The translations under genes and the position numbers were made by a program. DNA of 64,000 nt from Planctomycetota bacterium. GTDB lineage: Bacteria; Planctomycetota; JAJSAM01. Of this stretch, positions 44,901 to 54,026 are shown in pieces. The notes below the pieces were generated by a model, which saw only the letters and a list, made by a program, of their open reading frames with translations, searched no databases and had not been told where the DNA came from. The DNA is taken from contig JAJSAM010000042.1 in assembly GCA_024274785.1 (NCBI GenBank), positions 147,103-211,102 of the forward strand, written 5' to 3'. Numbering within the stretch: position 1 is the stretch's first letter; every line of letters starts with the position of its first letter.

Positions 44901-45153
44901 ACGGATCGAGGCGGAACTCGGAACCCCCCGGCCGCCGTACGACATCCGGGAAGATGTCCTCATACTGTGGCCCGGCGGAGATTACGATCGCGAAGAGACC
45001 CGTCCTCTCGGGGATCGGAAGCCGGCCTTCGACATCAGGTGGCAGGACTGGGTGGAATGCTGGGATGCGGCGGCCAGAGGAGTCGAACCACGGCCCGATC
45101 TCGTCGGCGGAGAGAGACTGCTTCCGTGTTTTCGTGAAGGACCGGGGTCATGA
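41911..45153 (+). CDS. Large orphan multi-pass membrane protein (1080 residues)
   Basis: I do not recognise a family. Residues 1-480 are soluble, helix-rich and Arg/Glu-rich (VIRHERKIRGIGLLVPHGRC near the start, LRRAARRYERIHPGD later). Residues of about 505-660 hold several hydrophobic helices (LLTLWLLIPLLGSFLALEGA, FALVIVGLIHC, VWLVTLPPVVLILES). Further membrane segments occur near 725 and 805 (TTVFLMPGVFGFLVWEL). The C-terminal 240 residues are soluble with alternating helices and strands (VSVTVAGFCSEPAALTIDFE). GAAGGAGGG precedes the ATG by about 12 bases. It sits between carbonic anhydrase and the polyphosphate genes. Function unknown. Confidence 0.82.
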   Translation: MTTEAVAADLRALDSSAFLVPERIVRRVIRHERKIRGIGLLVPHGRCCVASALTVTEMVRPFELRLPDGSAFPDPCLLIGEPESEGAEFLTDGQLRREVGRRLFHARVHARFRELAVGGVITGPLVCSWIDRIGQTRFDEIRSVLRHEEAVIPPVSQAAVLEEFAVWWLELTHFDPMMLPVWFPALAGRQDVAELLSELVDVPRLLEETRLPGAERQPADLDGPAPPKFDVPVETGAIGDPEISRLAALRVSRRGNNVRAAILFARAGDRDAAAGEIAKMVDRLGPALDLSPEELRDWGILARALLPLSLRGVRSRGGRTLFDLQKVSVEHERLVYAVDLVEWALTFGRRPVRRALPCARETLVHRHLLRAARRYERIHPGDHRGAELFSSALKTSEAKVRARLEPGLKKTVEDVGLVPTNPPEGVAREKLVEELLDLAVRRGRLRMGDVRDAFSRSQLKLPDVRRLADLWFHQPVLQADRLLSVRLDGVYTRGEFYLRWLQMLSSLVMGTATGRLLTLWLLIPLLGSFLALEGASHLLTAIMSLFGHAHFDLAGTVPIIGFALVIVGLIHCDSMRSRVWAVFTWIGRGIKALFTALPVWLVTLPPVVLILESRAFTLVFRYLLKPTLYTALIWAILQISLPEPVGDRWYFGWLFLAVNLLANSPFGRRAEEISLDWMVRNWHFLRVRILAGLLRMVLSFFRRVMDRMDHVLYRVDEWLRFRTGETFIKLSIKAILGTIWFFASYVVRLYVNLLIEPQVNPIKHFPVVTVSHKITLPLFPTLKGFLVRPLEPAIGRVAAEAIAGTTVFLMPGVFGFLVWELKENWRLFAKNRAARLKPAVIGSHGETLPRLLRPGFHSGTVPKLFARLRHATRTARETGDVSGRRRALTGLSEVEHEVRCFIEREFFGVLHSSAAFRDAKLILTRVDLAVNRVSVTVAGFCSEPAALTIDFEEQAGWILVGLRGTVFLDALSPVQRVDLNNALAGLYSQSGVELIRERIEAELGTPRPPYDIREDVLILWPGGDYDREETRPLGDRKPAFDIRWQDWVECWDAAARGVEPRPDLVGGERLLPCFREGPGS

Positions 45154-45260
45154 GCATGCCCATGCCCTGAAAGGCAGAACTCTCGCACCGGCCCGGCCGG
45201 GACAGGACGTGCTCCTTCGCTGGCGCCTTCGGGCCGATCGCCACCGCGCCGTGCGTCCGG

Positions 45261-47501
45261 CTACTTCCGCTTGACCGGGCCGCGGGGCGGACGCTTTCGC
45301 AGACGGGTGGCCTCGTGCAACCTTCGCGCGGCATGGTCCATCAGCGCCTGCTGGCAACTGTTCGCTTTCTGGCCCTTGGGAGGACGACGCTGCAGGTAGC
45401 TCCCGTCCGGTTGCATTTCCCAGGCGCCGCGCTCGTCCTTCAGTTGGGTATCGAGGATCCACTGGAGCTCCCGGCAAAGCTCGGGGCTTTCGACCGGGAC
45501 TACCGTTTCCACGCGGCTCTCGAGGTTTCGCTTCATCCCGTCGGCGGAACCGATGAAGAACTCCTCCTCTCCGCCGTTCTGGAAGTAGTAGACCCGGGCG
45601 TGCTCGAGGAACCGGCCGACGATGCTGATGACGGAGAGCGAGTCGGTGAGTCCGGGGATGCCCGGGCGGATGCAGCAGCTGTCGCGGACGATCAGTTCCA
45701 CGCGAACTCCCGCGGCGGCGGCCCGGTACAGCGCCCGAGTCACATCGGCGTCATCCAGTGCGTTCATCTTGAACCGGATCAGGCCGGGCGTCTGCGCCGT
45801 GTGCTTCGCGATTTCGCGTTCAATCTTCAGGATCAATTCCGGCTTCAGGTGTTTCGGCGCCGGGAGGATCTTCTTGTAGTTGCGCTTCGGTTTGTACCCG
45901 GTGGTGAGGTAGTTGAAGAGTTCCGTGAGGTCGTGGCCGATCTCCTCGTCCGCGGTGAGCAGTCCGAGGTCGGAATAGAGTCGCGCGGTGCCGGCGTGAT
46001 AGTTGCCGGTGCCGACGTGCGCATACCGCCTCAATCCGTCGTAGTCCTGGCGGACGACGAGGATGGCCTTGCAGTGGGTCTTCAGGCCGACGACCCCGTA
46101 CGTCACGTGGATGCCCACTTCCTCCATCCGGGTCGCCCAGCGGATATTGGCTGCCTCGTCGAAACGGGCTTTGAGTTCCACGACCACCGCCACCTGTTTC
46201 CCGTTTCGGGCCGCCTCGATCAGGTGGTGGAGCACCTTGGTGCCCTCGGAGGTGCGGTACAGCGTCATCTTGATGGCGAGGACTTTCGGGTCCTGGCTCG
46301 CCTCCCGGAGAAATCGCTCCACGGTGTTGCCGAAGGACTCATAGGGGTGGTGCAGCAGGATGTGCCGGTGGTCTCTGATGATGTGGAAGATGTTCCGGCT
46401 GGACTGGAGCACCTGGTGGTCGACGGGGTGATGGGGGGCGTCGTGGAGGTCCGGCTCGTTGATCGCGGCAATCTCCATCAGGTCGCGCGGGGCCATGAGA
46501 TCGGCGATCTCGAGGACGTCGGTCTGCTCGTCGAGTCCAAGTTCGGCGGCCAGCATGCCCCGATGCAGCGGATCCATGCCCTCGGCCACCTCCATGCGCA
46601 CGATGGGAGCGAACTTCCGCTCCCGGAGCCCGCCCTCGATCAGCGCCAGGAGGTCGTCCGCCCGCTCCTCCTCCATCGTCGTGTTGGCGTTTCGGACGAC
46701 CCGGAACAACTCGCAGCTCTCGATGACCATCCCCGGGAACAGGAGATCGAGGTTGCCGGCCATCACGCTTTCGAGAGGAACGAAGGTGTACTCATCCTCG
46801 AGTTTGATGAACCGGGGCGTCCAGGCGCCGATGGGGACCTTGGCGCGGGCGATCGAGGCCTGGTGCTCATTGGGGTAACGCAAGGTGACCAGGAGGTTCA
46901 GGGAGAGATTGGATACGAACGGAAATGGGTGCGCCGGGTCGGTGGCCTGCGGGGTGACCAGAGGGAAAATGTTCTCGATGTAGCGTTCGCGCAGTTCGGC
47001 CCGGACGGTGTCGTCGAGGTCCGCGTAGTCCCGGATCCGGATCTTGTGGCGGGCGAGGGCCGTGAGGACGTCGACGCGGACCGCGGATGCGTCTCGCATG
47101 AGTTCCCGGATCGACATCAGGCACAGGTCGATCTGCTCCTGGGGGGTCCGGCCGTCCACGGTGCGGTCGGTAACCCCTGCGCCCACCTGCAGTTTCAGGC
47201 CACCGATCCGCTTCATGATGAACTCGTCGAGGTTGGACCCGACGATGGACAGGAACTTCACGCGCTCGAGCAGTGGAGTGCGCGCATCCTTGGCCTCGGA
47301 GAGTACGCGATAGTTGAAGCCGAGCCACGAGAGCTCCCGATTGAGATAGTAGTCGGGCGAACTCAGATCGGGCGCCGTACCCTTCTTCGGGGCGGGAACC
47401 GGCCGCGGGTCACCCGGCGAACGAACCTCGTTGCCGTTGCTTCGATCTGTTTCGTCGGCAGGTTCCACCACCTTCTCCGTCGCGCCGTCTGCCCGGTCCA
47501 T
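45261..47501 (-). CDS. ppk1: Polyphosphate kinase 1
   Basis: PPK1 reversibly makes inorganic polyphosphate from ATP. The 746-residue protein has a charged N-terminal extension, then the N-domain start YYLNRELSWLGFNYRVL, the middle domain LSIVGSNLDEFIMKRIGGLK, and C-domains with the autophosphorylated histidine H476 in GLKTHCKAIL and a second conserved histidine in GRFLEHARVYYF. ALKARFDEAANIRWA and RVGTGNYH-like motifs (HVGTGNYHAGTARLY) are intact. It begins one base after the stop of the tandem-PPK2 gene, so the two form an operon for polyphosphate turnover. Confidence 0.96.
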   Translation of the reverse strand: MDRADGATEKVVEPADETDRSNGNEVRSPGDPRPVPAPKKGTAPDLSSPDYYLNRELSWLGFNYRVLSEAKDARTPLLERVKFLSIVGSNLDEFIMKRIGGLKLQVGAGVTDRTVDGRTPQEQIDLCLMSIRELMRDASAVRVDVLTALARHKIRIRDYADLDDTVRAELRERYIENIFPLVTPQATDPAHPFPFVSNLSLNLLVTLRYPNEHQASIARAKVPIGAWTPRFIKLEDEYTFVPLESVMAGNLDLLFPGMVIESCELFRVVRNANTTMEEERADDLLALIEGGLRERKFAPIVRMEVAEGMDPLHRGMLAAELGLDEQTDVLEIADLMAPRDLMEIAAINEPDLHDAPHHPVDHQVLQSSRNIFHIIRDHRHILLHHPYESFGNTVERFLREASQDPKVLAIKMTLYRTSEGTKVLHHLIEAARNGKQVAVVVELKARFDEAANIRWATRMEEVGIHVTYGVVGLKTHCKAILVVRQDYDGLRRYAHVGTGNYHAGTARLYSDLGLLTADEEIGHDLTELFNYLTTGYKPKRNYKKILPAPKHLKPELILKIEREIAKHTAQTPGLIRFKMNALDDADVTRALYRAAAAGVRVELIVRDSCCIRPGIPGLTDSLSVISIVGRFLEHARVYYFQNGGEEEFFIGSADGMKRNLESRVETVVPVESPELCRELQWILDTQLKDERGAWEMQPDGSYLQRRPPKGQKANSCQQALMDHAARRLHEATRLRKRPPRGPVKRK

Positions 47502-47502
47502 G

Positions 47503-49002
47503 TCAGCCGAGCCTCTCGGCGAGCGCCTTGCAGACCGTTCGGAGGACCTTGATACGCGCGAACTTCTTGTCGTTGCCCTCGACCAGGACCCAGGGAGCGG
47601 TCTGCGTGCTGGTCCGTTCGATCATGTCGTGCACCGCGATCTCGTAGCTGTCCCACTTCTCGCGATTGCGCCAGTCCTCATCGGTGAGCTTCCAGCGCTT
47701 GTAGGGAGTCTCCTGGCGGGCCTGGAACCGAATCTCCTGCTCCTCGGGAGTGATGTGCAACCAGTACTTCAGCAGAACCGCGCCATGTTCGACGAGTTGC
47801 TGCTCGAAGTCGTTGATTTCGGCGTAGGAGCGGCGCCACTCGAGATCCGTCGCGAAGTCCTCGATCCGCTCGACCAGAACGCGTCCATACCAGCTCCGAT
47901 CGAACACGGTGACGCGGCCGGCACGGGGCAGGTGCCTCCAGAATCTCCAGAGATAGTGGTGGGCCCGCTCTTCGTCGTTCGGGGCGGCGATGGAGATGAC
48001 CTGGTAGTCGCGGGCGTCGAGTGCGCTGGTGACCCGGCGAATGGCGCCGCCCTTGCCGCCGGCATCCCACCCCTCGAAGACCAGAATCGTGGTCAGCTTC
48101 TCATCGCGCGCACGCCGGTGCAACTGGTTCAGGCGGGCCTGGTATTTCTGGAGCTTCTCCTTGTAGCTCTTCTTGTCGAGAACCCGGGTCATGTCGAGCG
48201 GATCCAGCACGGTGATCCTCTGCTCCTGCTCGTCCTGCTCCGGCGCTGAAGGTGCGGCTGCCCCGCCTCCATTGTCGGGAGCGGATGACTCCTGCTGGTC
48301 CAGGCGACGTTCCAGAGCCTCGAGGAGCAGGTTGCCGACCTTCAGGCTGCGGTAACGGTGGTCCGCCCCCTCGACGATCGTCCATGGCGCGCGGCCGGTG
48401 CTCGTTCGCATGATGGTGTGTTCGGCCGTGGCGATGAACTTGTCGTACATCTTCCAGTGCTTCCAGTCGCGCTTGGTCACCCGCCAACTGGTCAGCGGAT
48501 CGGCTTCAAGCGTGTGGAATCGTTTCTTCTGGGCGTCCTTGCCGAGGTGCATCCAGAACTTGAGGATGAGCGCGCCGTCGTTGGCGAGCATGCGCTCCAG
48601 GTTCAGGATCCGGTCGAGGTCGTTATCGAACCCGGAGAGATCACTGCGGCCGTGAACGCGATCCAGGAGGGGATTTGAATACCATGCACTGAGGAATATG
48701 CCGACCCGGCCGCGCGGTGGAAGGTCTCGCCAGAAGCGCCAGAACTCAGGCCGCTCCGACTCCTCTTCCGACGGAGGGCCGAATGCGCGGGTCACGAGCA
48801 ACCGAGGATCGAGCCATTCGCTCAAGAGGTTGGCCGACTCCCCTTTTCCTGCGCCGTCGACCCCGGCGAACAGGAGTACGACCGGGAAGTCCGCATCGCG
48901 CAGCCGCGCCTGGGCGGTCAGGAGCCTCTCCCGAAGCACCGGCACCGCGGCCTTGTAATCCTCCTTGGAGACTTTTTGCCCCAACTCTGCGGTCTCAAAC
49001 AT
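47503..49002 (-). CDS. pap: Polyphosphate:AMP phosphotransferase (two fused PPK2 domains, class II)
   Basis: The 499-residue protein contains two PPK2 kinase domains in tandem. The N-terminal one (about 20-225) has Walker A GVDGAGKGES and lid residues; the C-terminal one (about 275-499) has GWDAGGKGGAIRR, DRSWYGRVLVERI and YEIAVHDMIERTSTQTAPW. Class II enzymes use polyphosphate to turn AMP into ADP. In this class the C-terminal domain is usually the catalytic one; the linker is an acidic Gln/Glu stretch. AAGGAGCAC precedes the ATG. It is co-transcribed with ppk1, linking polymer synthesis and use. Confidence 0.94.
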   Translation of the reverse strand: MFETAELGQKVSKEDYKAAVPVLRERLLTAQARLRDADFPVVLLFAGVDGAGKGESANLLSEWLDPRLLVTRAFGPPSEEESERPEFWRFWRDLPPRGRVGIFLSAWYSNPLLDRVHGRSDLSGFDNDLDRILNLERMLANDGALILKFWMHLGKDAQKKRFHTLEADPLTSWRVTKRDWKHWKMYDKFIATAEHTIMRTSTGRAPWTIVEGADHRYRSLKVGNLLLEALERRLDQQESSAPDNGGGAAAPSAPEQDEQEQRITVLDPLDMTRVLDKKSYKEKLQKYQARLNQLHRRARDEKLTTILVFEGWDAGGKGGAIRRVTSALDARDYQVISIAAPNDEERAHHYLWRFWRHLPRAGRVTVFDRSWYGRVLVERIEDFATDLEWRRSYAEINDFEQQLVEHGAVLLKYWLHITPEEQEIRFQARQETPYKRWKLTDEDWRNREKWDSYEIAVHDMIERTSTQTAPWVLVEGNDKKFARIKVLRTVCKALAERLG

Positions 49003-49102
49003 AAATGTGCTCCTTCGCAGTCATTAGGCCAGACCGACAACGGATCTGCGACACATTCTTGGAGCTTGCCCGCACTGCCGTTCAAGGCGAAACTCGGGCC
49101 CC

Positions 49103-49621
49103 ATGAAAGGAAGAGAGTTGCTGGTCCTTCGGCACGGGAAGTCATCCTGGGACAGTGGTGCGGGTTCCGACCTCGAGCGGCCTCTCGCGAAACGCGGGAA
49201 ACGTGATGCACCGCGCGTGGGAGCGTGGCTCGCCGCAAAGGGCCTGATTCCCGACCTGATCATCAGTTCTCCGGCCAAGCGGGCGTGCCAGACCGCACGG
49301 CGGGTGGCGAAGGCCGTGGCCGCGGATCCGGATGCGGTGGTCCGGGATGAACGGATCTATTACGGCGGGATGCGGGATGTCCTCGGGATTCTCGCCGAGT
49401 GCCACCCGGACATCGCGCGGGTCATGATCGTCGGCCACAACCCGATCCTCGAGTCGCTGGTGAGTTTTCTCGGCGGCTCCGGTGCCGGCGCGTTTGCGGC
49501 TCGGAAGTTCTTCCCCACGTGCGCACTGGCGTGGTTCCGGATGCCGGAAAGCTGGGCTGTGCTCGGTGCGGATTCCGGCCACCTGGTGGAGTTGATCCGC
49601 CCCGGGACGCTCGAGATGTGA
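49103..49621 (+). CDS. sixA: SixA-type phosphohistidine phosphatase
   Basis: The 172-residue protein has the histidine-phosphatase signature LLVLRHGKSSW with catalytic H11, PLAKRGKRDAPRVGAWL, LIISSPAKRACQTA and the second histidine in VMIVGHNPILESL. SixA proteins remove phosphate from phosphohistidine on signalling or PTS proteins; the EIIA-Ntr protein at 7239-7694 is a possible but unproven target. It is divergent from the polyphosphate operon across 100 bases. Confidence 0.9.
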   Translation: MKGRELLVLRHGKSSWDSGAGSDLERPLAKRGKRDAPRVGAWLAAKGLIPDLIISSPAKRACQTARRVAKAVAADPDAVVRDERIYYGGMRDVLGILAECHPDIARVMIVGHNPILESLVSFLGGSGAGAFAARKFFPTCALAWFRMPESWAVLGADSGHLVELIRPGTLEM

Positions 49622-49650
49622 CGGTCCCCTCGCGGGATCCCCCTCAACCG

Positions 49651-52242
49651 TCACTCCTCCGGCTGGTTCAATTCCCCCGCGGCCTCCAGCTTGTCAATGC
49701 GATCCGCCATCTTGCGCAGGCGGTCTTCGAGCTTCTCCATGGTCTCCTTCAGCGCCGTCGTTTCACGCTTGCCGTTGGCGTCGCCGCTGATGCCCATGAT
49801 CATCCTCCGGATGCGCGCATGGACCTGCTCGGGCAGGCGCTTGATTGCCGCCTCGAGGGCCGGAACGGCCTGCGCCGCCTTCAGCCCGCCGAGCGCTCCG
49901 GCCGCCGCCATCCGGACCCGCTCGCGGGGATCGCGGAGCTGGTCACAGAGCAGCTCGACAGCACGATCCTTCAAGCGTTTTTCCTGGTGGGCCGCACAGC
50001 TCGCGAGGGCCACGACGGCGGTGGGGGCGCTGTCGCTTCTCTCCCGGCCGTACCCGACCCGGGAAAGCAGGATCCCGTATGCCTCTTCGCTCCGCGTCTG
50101 CCCCAGTCCACGCAGTCCTCCGGACCGCACGATGCCTCGGTAGTCATTCCGCTCCGCCGCGGCAGTGAGGGTGTCGAGATGCGCCACGCCTCGCTGGCGT
50201 CCCAGGGAGGCCAGGGCGAACGACTGCGGGAAGTACTCTTCGGTGCGGCCGATCAGCGCGATCAGAGCCTTTGCGATGCGGGGGTCCCGGTATTCACCGC
50301 ATCGCTCCGCCAGTGTCGACAGGACGCGCGGATCCGTCTCCCCGGACATCATCGCGATCAGTACACCGATCGCCGCGGGCGCCTTCGACCGCGCGACCGC
50401 GTCGACCATGGCCCGGCGAGCGCCCCAGAACTTCTCCGCCCGGAATGCTTCGAGAACGGCGGTGAGGTTGCTCGGCTTCGCGGTCATCGCCAGTTCCTCC
50501 GCGGCGAAGATGCGGCCGATGACGTCGGGTGCGGCGGTGACGGCTCGCCGCAGCATTTCGTCGCCGGGATTGAAGTCGAGGCGGAACAGCGATGCCCCGT
50601 CCGGATCGACCCTGATCTGCCGGGGCGCCTCGGCCATGGCGATGAGGAAGGTGTGCTTTGCGTTTTCGACCTCGAAGGTCTTGCGCACCCAGGCGCCGCC
50701 GGGCTCCTCGAAGGCGATGGTCAACGGGAAGGAGAACACCGGCAACGCCTTCTTGTCATCCTTCTTCCTGCTGCTCACCTGGGTCTGTTCGAGCGTGATC
50801 GTGCCCTGCCCCTGCTCCTTGTCATGAGCGAAGGCCAGCTTCAACTTCGGGTAGCCGCGGCCGTAGAACCACTGGTTGAAGAACCGGACCAGTGAACGCC
50901 CGGAGCGCCGCTCCATCAGGCGGCGGAAGTCCTCGGTCTCGACGACTTCCCGAGAGAAGGTTTCGAGATACTCGGTCACCGCCGGCCAGAAGACCTCGTC
51001 GCCGAGTTGCTTCCGGAGCATGTGCAGCCGGCAGGCGCCGCCGGGATAGAGGTGCCGGTCGTACATGTCCCAGGAGGAGTTGAAGACACGCGTGACGATG
51101 GGGCGGGCGTAGTTCTTGTCCGCTTCGTCCATGTAGGCGCGGGAGTTCAGGAAGTAGTCGTAGCGCCCTTCGTCCGGCCCGTGCCTGTCCTCGTACCAGC
51201 AGGTTTCGATGTAAGTGGCCCACGACTCCTTGAGCCAGGCGTGCGCAAAGTCGCGGATGACCACCGCATCGCCGAAGTAGCTGTGCGCCATCTCGTGGAC
51301 GTTCACGATGTCGACGACGTGCCCGAACTCGCGGTGAAGAGTCTCGTCGGTGATGAAGATGTCATCCCAGCTCACCAGGGAGATGTTCTCCATGGCTCCG
51401 CCGAACTGCGGCAGCGCGAACTGGTAGTACTTGGGGAAAGGAAACGGTACGCCGAGCCGGGTCTCGAGCCACGCCATGATCTCGCCGGTGCGCCCGAAAC
51501 TGCGCTCGAGATCCTCCGGAGTCGCGCGGCCTTTCGCGCCGAAGTAAGCGATCGGACGGCCTTCGTGTGGTTTGTCCTCAAACGCCACGAATTCGCCGGC
51601 GGCCATGCAGATGAGATAGCTCGGGCACGGATAGTCGAGTTCCCAATGGGCGGTCTTCGTGCCGTTTGCGTGAGCATCCTCACCCGTGAGCAGGCCGTTT
51701 GCGAGAATGGTGAAGCTCTCCGGCGCGGTGAGGTGGAAGGCGAGAGTCGTGCGTACCGCCGGCAGGTCCACGCAGGGCAACCAGTACCGTGCTCGTTCCG
51801 TTTCGTGGTCTGTTGCCACCCAGTACGCCTGATCGGGATACTCGTCGTCCGGCGATGAGAAGAGCAGGCCGCTGACCGGATGTTCGATGGTGTAGCTGAT
51901 GTTCAGATCGCGCCGCTCCGCCATCTCGAACGCCTCAGGCCAGAAGACCTCGAGGCGGCGACCGTCGTAACGGTGGAAGAGCTGCCAGCCATCCTGATCG
52001 GTGACCGAGAGATCCTCGAAATCACAGGCGTTCAGCACGATGCTCCGGGCGCCCTTGCGGTTGGCCACGATCGTGGTGACCACCGTCCCGACGGCGCGAC
52101 AGGCCGGCACATCGAACTCGACCGTGATGTCGAGGTGCGTGGGCTCCAACTCGAGATCGGGCGGGTAGTGCGCCGCCGCGCCGGGGATGGTGAAGTCCGC
52201 CGAGTGTGAACCGCGTCCGAGGTAGCGCTCGATAATGTCCAC
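49651..52242 (-). CDS. M1 family zinc aminopeptidase with C-terminal HEAT repeats
   Basis: The GTG at 52242 is preferred: AGGAGA lies upstream, and the preceding gene ends three bases earlier. The 863-residue protein has the M1 N-terminal beta domain, the exopeptidase motif GGAMEN (281-286), the zinc motif HEMAH (H316, E317, H320) and the third ligand E339 in LKESWATYIE. The C-terminal 280 residues are HEAT-like repeats (LIAMMSGETDPRVLSTLAER) and a terminal coiled coil. No signal peptide is seen, although the two preceding operon genes encode exported proteins. Confidence 0.92.
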   Translation of the reverse strand: MDIIERYLGRGSHSADFTIPGAAAHYPPDLELEPTHLDITVEFDVPACRAVGTVVTTIVANRKGARSIVLNACDFEDLSVTDQDGWQLFHRYDGRRLEVFWPEAFEMAERRDLNISYTIEHPVSGLLFSSPDDEYPDQAYWVATDHETERARYWLPCVDLPAVRTTLAFHLTAPESFTILANGLLTGEDAHANGTKTAHWELDYPCPSYLICMAAGEFVAFEDKPHEGRPIAYFGAKGRATPEDLERSFGRTGEIMAWLETRLGVPFPFPKYYQFALPQFGGAMENISLVSWDDIFITDETLHREFGHVVDIVNVHEMAHSYFGDAVVIRDFAHAWLKESWATYIETCWYEDRHGPDEGRYDYFLNSRAYMDEADKNYARPIVTRVFNSSWDMYDRHLYPGGACRLHMLRKQLGDEVFWPAVTEYLETFSREVVETEDFRRLMERRSGRSLVRFFNQWFYGRGYPKLKLAFAHDKEQGQGTITLEQTQVSSRKKDDKKALPVFSFPLTIAFEEPGGAWVRKTFEVENAKHTFLIAMAEAPRQIRVDPDGASLFRLDFNPGDEMLRRAVTAAPDVIGRIFAAEELAMTAKPSNLTAVLEAFRAEKFWGARRAMVDAVARSKAPAAIGVLIAMMSGETDPRVLSTLAERCGEYRDPRIAKALIALIGRTEEYFPQSFALASLGRQRGVAHLDTLTAAAERNDYRGIVRSGGLRGLGQTRSEEAYGILLSRVGYGRERSDSAPTAVVALASCAAHQEKRLKDRAVELLCDQLRDPRERVRMAAAGALGGLKAAQAVPALEAAIKRLPEQVHARIRRMIMGISGDANGKRETTALKETMEKLEDRLRKMADRIDKLEAAGELNQPEE

Positions 52243-52244
52243 TT

Positions 52245-54026
52245 CTATTCTCCTGTGTACTTCCGGGTGATGGTTCCACCCTTCTGGGAACGGTACACCA
52301 GCTTCAACGCGACACCCTGGCGGCCATCGCGGGAGACGATCCACTCGGCCCGAACGCTCCCGTGGGATCCTACGCCGTCTTCCACACGAAGACGGCCCGG
52401 GCGGTGCTCCTGCGGGCGAAGTCGCGGGGTGAGTCGTGCGCCCTCGAGCAGGCTCCCCCCACAGGTTACACCGCCCTCGACCTCGAGCTCGAAGAAGTCG
52501 GGGAGGCCGGCCTTGACTCTCTTGCCCATACCGGTGATCGACGGGATCAGTCTCAGGTTGCGGACTTCGGCGCGAACGCGCAGCAATCCCTCGCCGAGAT
52601 CGGTCACTTCGGGTTCGTCGATGACGAGTTCCGGCATCTCGCGTGCATGCAACAGGGTGAAGGCCATGTTCCGGTGGCAGAGTTCCTCCAGCATGAACAC
52701 CGGGGGAACCCGGCGCGAGGCGCGGGTCAGGCCGCCGATCTCGATGTCGCCGTATTGCGGGTGGTGGTAGGGAGTCCATTTCCGGAAGTGCCGGCCGAAT
52801 TCCACGTCGTCGCTGAACTTCATCCGGGCGCCGCGCCGTCGCCGGCGCGCATCCTCGCCATGGTCGCCCCCGGCCTCATCCGGCACGATTCCATCGTATT
52901 GCGTCCATCGGAACAACTCGTTCGTGAAGCAGATGATCCCGAGGCGCTCGTAGAGGAACGTGACGAAGCCGCCGCGCACCGGATAGAGGTCCGCGTAGAG
53001 CACCTTGTAGTCGTACCCGGGGAGGATCCGCTCTCCGTCCCTGCCGAGGCGATCGAAAACGGCGAGGTCCGACCGCGGGTAGTTGTCTTCGTCGGCGTGC
53101 CCGGGTCCGCGGATGATCATGCCCCCGGTATTGTGGTAGCTCTGACCGGCCGCGATGTTCGGATGCGCGAATGCGAAGTCGGCGATGGCCCTGGTTTCCG
53201 GGTAGCAAAGCGGGTAGGGCCCGGCACCCCACTGGATCCAGCTCGGCCGCCAATCGCCGGGGAAGTTCCGGTTCATGTCGTACCCGCCGGGACCGTCCTC
53301 GTTGATCCTGCCGTCGCCGTCGTTGTCGATGCCCTCGGGGCCGAGCAGAAGGTACTCGCCCTTTTCGCCCGGCCGGACCGGGATGAGCCGCCGGGGATCG
53401 TCCGGGTCCAGGCGATGCGTGCCCCCGGTGGCCACCTTCTTGCGCATGTCGGTGATCGACCCGTCGCCATCGAGATCATCCGGTCCGTCTTCATCCGCCT
53501 GTCCGTCCCGATCGTCATCGACGGGCCGGAGCCCGGTCCGTGGCGAATGGGGCGTGGACGGTTCATGGAACCAGGCGTCCCGGCCATCGGGGTTGACGGT
53601 CGGGATGAAGTAGAACGCGACGCGGTCGAGGAGGCCCCTGATCAGGGGAAGGCGTTCCCGGTTTTCGAGCAGGTACCACATCGTGTAGAGGATGACCTCA
53701 GTGCCCTGGATCTCGTTGCCGTGGATGTTCGCGTCGATGTACATGGCCGGCTTTTCAGTGTGGGGCGGCCCGTCGGGATCATTGAGCGCCACCAGCCAGA
53801 GGTCTCGCCCCTGCACGCTCTTGCCGAGCGACTTCATTTCGAGCCATCCGGGATGCGCCGCGGAGAGCTTCTCGATCGCCTCGACCATTTCCGCGTAGTC
53901 ATAGAAGCGATCGAAAGCCAGGGAAACGCGCGGCGCGGGGGTGACCGGATTGCCATCTTCGGAGATGGCGGGAGACGACGCGAACAGCGGCAGGAGCATG
54001 ACCGGAAGCAGGAGCAGGCGCTTCAT
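52245..54026 (-). CDS. Exported M14 family zinc carboxypeptidase with calcium-type insert
   Basis: The 593-residue protein has a signal peptide (LLLLPVMLLPLFASSPAIS). The M14 zinc ligands H102 and E105 lie in NIHGNEIQGTE, and the third, H298, in GQSYHNTGG. FMLEELCHR is a candidate for the catalytic glutamate. Between the ligands is an insert with EF-hand-like repeats (VDDDRDGQADEDG, DDLDGDGSITD, IDNDGDGRINEDG) that may bind calcium. A beta-rich C-terminal domain follows (about 460-593). It is coupled to the upstream paralogue by an ATGA overlap and to the M1 peptidase downstream. Confidence 0.9.
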   Translation of the reverse strand: MKRLLLLPVMLLPLFASSPAISEDGNPVTPAPRVSLAFDRFYDYAEMVEAIEKLSAAHPGWLEMKSLGKSVQGRDLWLVALNDPDGPPHTEKPAMYIDANIHGNEIQGTEVILYTMWYLLENRERLPLIRGLLDRVAFYFIPTVNPDGRDAWFHEPSTPHSPRTGLRPVDDDRDGQADEDGPDDLDGDGSITDMRKKVATGGTHRLDPDDPRRLIPVRPGEKGEYLLLGPEGIDNDGDGRINEDGPGGYDMNRNFPGDWRPSWIQWGAGPYPLCYPETRAIADFAFAHPNIAAGQSYHNTGGMIIRGPGHADEDNYPRSDLAVFDRLGRDGERILPGYDYKVLYADLYPVRGGFVTFLYERLGIICFTNELFRWTQYDGIVPDEAGGDHGEDARRRRRGARMKFSDDVEFGRHFRKWTPYHHPQYGDIEIGGLTRASRRVPPVFMLEELCHRNMAFTLLHAREMPELVIDEPEVTDLGEGLLRVRAEVRNLRLIPSITGMGKRVKAGLPDFFELEVEGGVTCGGSLLEGARLTPRLRPQEHRPGRLRVEDGVGSHGSVRAEWIVSRDGRQGVALKLVYRSQKGGTITRKYTGE

